Positions 14,725 to 16,109 of a stretch of 16,109 nt of DNA are shown piece after piece. This DNA comes from JBJXHB01 sp046160725. Its GTDB lineage: Bacteria; Pseudomonadota; Gammaproteobacteria; Burkholderiales; Burkholderiaceae_C. The translations under genes and the position numbers were made by a program. A model generated the notes under the pieces. It searched no databases, was not told where the DNA came from, and saw only the letters and a list, made by a program, of their open reading frames with translations. Numbering within the stretch: position 1 is the stretch's first letter; each line of letters opens with the position of its first letter. Where the stretch lies: NCBI GenBank assembly GCA_046160725.1, contig JBJXHB010000243.1, positions 1-16,109 of the forward strand, written 5' to 3'.

Positions 14725-15828
14725 ATGACCACCAGCGCCGTGCCTGACGCCACCTTTCTCCGCATCCAGGATGTGGTGAAGGACTTCGGCGGCTACAAGG
14801 CCGTCAACAACGTCAGCCTGGACGTGGCCAAGGGCGAGATCTTCGCGCTGCTGGGCTCGTCGGGTTGTGGCAAGAGCACGCTGCTGCGGATGCTGGCGGG
14901 CTTCGACTCGCCGACATCCGGCAAGGTCATCCTGAACGGGCAGGACCTGGCCGGGCTGCCGCCCTATGAGCGGCCGATCAACATGATGTTCCAGTCGTAT
15001 GCGCTGTTTCCGCACCTCAGCGTGCGCGACAACATCGCCTTCGGCCTGCGGCGCGACGGCTTGCCGCGCGACCAGGTCGAGGCCCGCGTGGACGCCATGC
15101 TCAAGCTGGTACAGCTCGGCAAGTTTGGCCAGCGCAAGCCGCATCAACTGTCGGGCGGGCAGCAGCAGCGTGTGGCGCTGGCGCGCAGCCTGGCCAAGCA
15201 ACCCCAACTGCTGTTGCTGGACGAGCCCCTAGGTGCGCTTGACAAGAAGCTGCGCGAGGAAACCCAGATCGAGCTGGTCAACATCATCGAGCAGGTCGGC
15301 GTCACCTGCGTGATGGTCACCCACGACCAGGAAGAGGCCATGACCATGGCGTCGCGCATCGCCGTGATGAGCGAGGGCCGCTTCCTTCAGGTCGGCCCAC
15401 CCGGCGAGATCTACGAGACGCCGGCCACGCGCTTCGTTGCCGACTTCATCGGAAACGTCAACCTGATGGATGGCAGTGTGGCCGTCGACGAGCCCGACCA
15501 TGTGGTGATCGACTGCGCCGACTGCCGCCACTATGTGGGCCACGGCATCACAGGCACGGTGGGTATGCCGGTCACCGTGGCGCTGCGCCCGGAGAAGATC
15601 GGCCTGTCCCGCGAGAAGCCCGAGGACGACTTCAACGCGGTACACGGCACCATCAAGGAGATGTCCTACTTTGGCAGCTTCACCGTTTACCACCTGCAGC
15701 TGGCCAGCGGGGCGCGGCTGAAGGTGAGCATGGGCAACACCTCGCGGCACAAGGACGACGAGCTGACCTGGGGCGATGCCGTCTGGGCCCAGTGGTCGCG
15801 ATCGGCGCATGTGGTGCTGACGCAGTGA
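14725..15828 (+). CDS. potG: putrescine ABC transporter ATP-binding protein (PotG/SpuF)
   Basis: A 367-residue ABC ATPase for import (E. coli PotG 377). Walker A is GSSGCGKST (44-52), Q-loop Q90 (MMFQSYALFPH), signature LSGGQQQR (142-149), Walker B LLLLDE (162-167), D-loop GALD and switch H200. A C-terminal TOBE domain spans about 285-365 (VALRPEKIGLS through the MSYFGSFTVYHL segment). It powers uptake through the PotH/PotI permeases at the inner face of the membrane. It starts 24 bp after potF with only a weak GGA element 6 nt before the ATG, and precedes potH by 22 bp. PotA of the spermidine system is close in sequence; putrescine is favoured here because the adjacent binding protein is PotF-like. 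Confidence 0.94.
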   Translation: MTTSAVPDATFLRIQDVVKDFGGYKAVNNVSLDVAKGEIFALLGSSGCGKSTLLRMLAGFDSPTSGKVILNGQDLAGLPPYERPINMMFQSYALFPHLSVRDNIAFGLRRDGLPRDQVEARVDAMLKLVQLGKFGQRKPHQLSGGQQQRVALARSLAKQPQLLLLDEPLGALDKKLREETQIELVNIIEQVGVTCVMVTHDQEEAMTMASRIAVMSEGRFLQVGPPGEIYETPATRFVADFIGNVNLMDGSVAVDEPDHVVIDCADCRHYVGHGITGTVGMPVTVALRPEKIGLSREKPEDDFNAVHGTIKEMSYFGSFTVYHLQLASGARLKVSMGNTSRHKDDELTWGDAVWAQWSRSAHVVLTQ

Positions 15829-15850
15829 TGGCCCAGCCTCACGGGACACC

Positions 15851-16109
15851 ATGAAGGCACTGCATCGCCTGATGACGGCCCTGCGCAGTGGGCGCACGGC
15901 CGTGATCGCCCTGCCCTTCGGCTGGCTGCTGCTGTTCTTCCTGCTGCCGTTCCTGATCGTGCTGCAGATTGCGCTGGCCGAAATGGGGCCGGTGCAGCCC
16001 GAGGGGCTTTGGCAGTTCAAGGAAGGCGTCCTGGCGCTGAAACTCAAGTTCAGCGGTTTCGCGGCCATCGCGCAGGACCCGCTGTATCTCAACGCCTACT
16101 GGCGCAGCG
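15851..16109 (+). CDS. potH: putrescine ABC transporter permease (PotH/SpuG), N-terminal part
   Basis: The gene is cut by the right window edge after 86 codons. The visible part has a short basic N-terminus, a first membrane helix (VIALPFGWLLLFFLLPFLIV, about residues 18-37), and then QIALAEMGPVQPEG and the periplasmic stretch ending QDPLYLNAYWRS. This pattern (ALPxxWLLxFFLLPFLIVxxISLAE, then DPLYxxAY) is characteristic of PotH-type permeases. It would form the transmembrane channel with a PotI/SpuH partner expected just downstream. GGGA lies 4 nt before the ATG at 15851. The conserved cytoplasmic EAA loop that contacts the ATPase lies outside the window. Confidence 0.9.
   Translation, partial: MKALHRLMTALRSGRTAVIALPFGWLLLFFLLPFLIVLQIALAEMGPVQPEGLWQFKEGVLALKLKFSGFAAIAQDPLYLNAYWRS

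Overview
This 16.1 kb window is GC-rich chromosomal DNA packed with genes. It looks like a betaproteobacterium of the order Burkholderiales, probably near the Leptothrix/Rubrivivax/Roseateles group. That placement is inferred from base composition, protein character and gene content, not from a database search. I see no rRNA, tRNA, CRISPR, insertion sequence, phage or plasmid gene. Apart from two genes cut by the window edges, every gene appears intact.

Layout from left to right: (1) the 3' end of ygfZ (+), converging on the Trk potassium-uptake pair trkA-trkH (-). (2) A short autoregulated-looking unit (+) of a YtrA-type GntR repressor, an ABC ATPase and one membrane subunit. It ends in a stem-loop terminator shared with the convergent aceA. 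(3) aceA, isocitrate lyase of the glyoxylate shunt (-), preceded by an unusually AT-rich 265-bp upstream region that holds several perfect palindromes. (4) A two-gene minus-strand unit: an Lrp/AsnC-type regulator followed by a class I glutamine amidotransferase of unknown role. (5) Divergent from that regulator, a long putrescine locus on the plus strand: puuB, puuD, puuA, spuC, then the transporter genes potF, potG and the start of potH, which runs off the right edge.

The putrescine locus joins two known schemes. puuA-puuB-puuD match the E. coli gamma-glutamyl route: ligation of glutamate to putrescine, oxidation, and final release of GABA. The order GATase-ligase-aminotransferase-binding protein-ATPase-permease matches the Pseudomonas spuA-B-C-D-F-G order. 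The aminotransferase SpuC offers a second, direct route from putrescine to 4-aminobutanal. The aldehyde dehydrogenase needed by either route (puuC type) is not in the window, and no PuuR-type repressor is present. The divergent Lrp/AsnC gene is the obvious local regulator candidate. The puuB and potF upstream regions share the 9-mer GCCTAGACT, which contains a plausible -10 box, with TTGC elements just upstream. This suggests that catabolism and uptake are controlled together from two promoters.

I do not see a clearly new type of system. The most useful leads are the composite putrescine locus and its shared promoter element, a GGTG-N16-CACC operator over the GntR promoter, the palindrome cluster upstream of aceA, and the orphan amidotransferase linked to the Lrp regulator.
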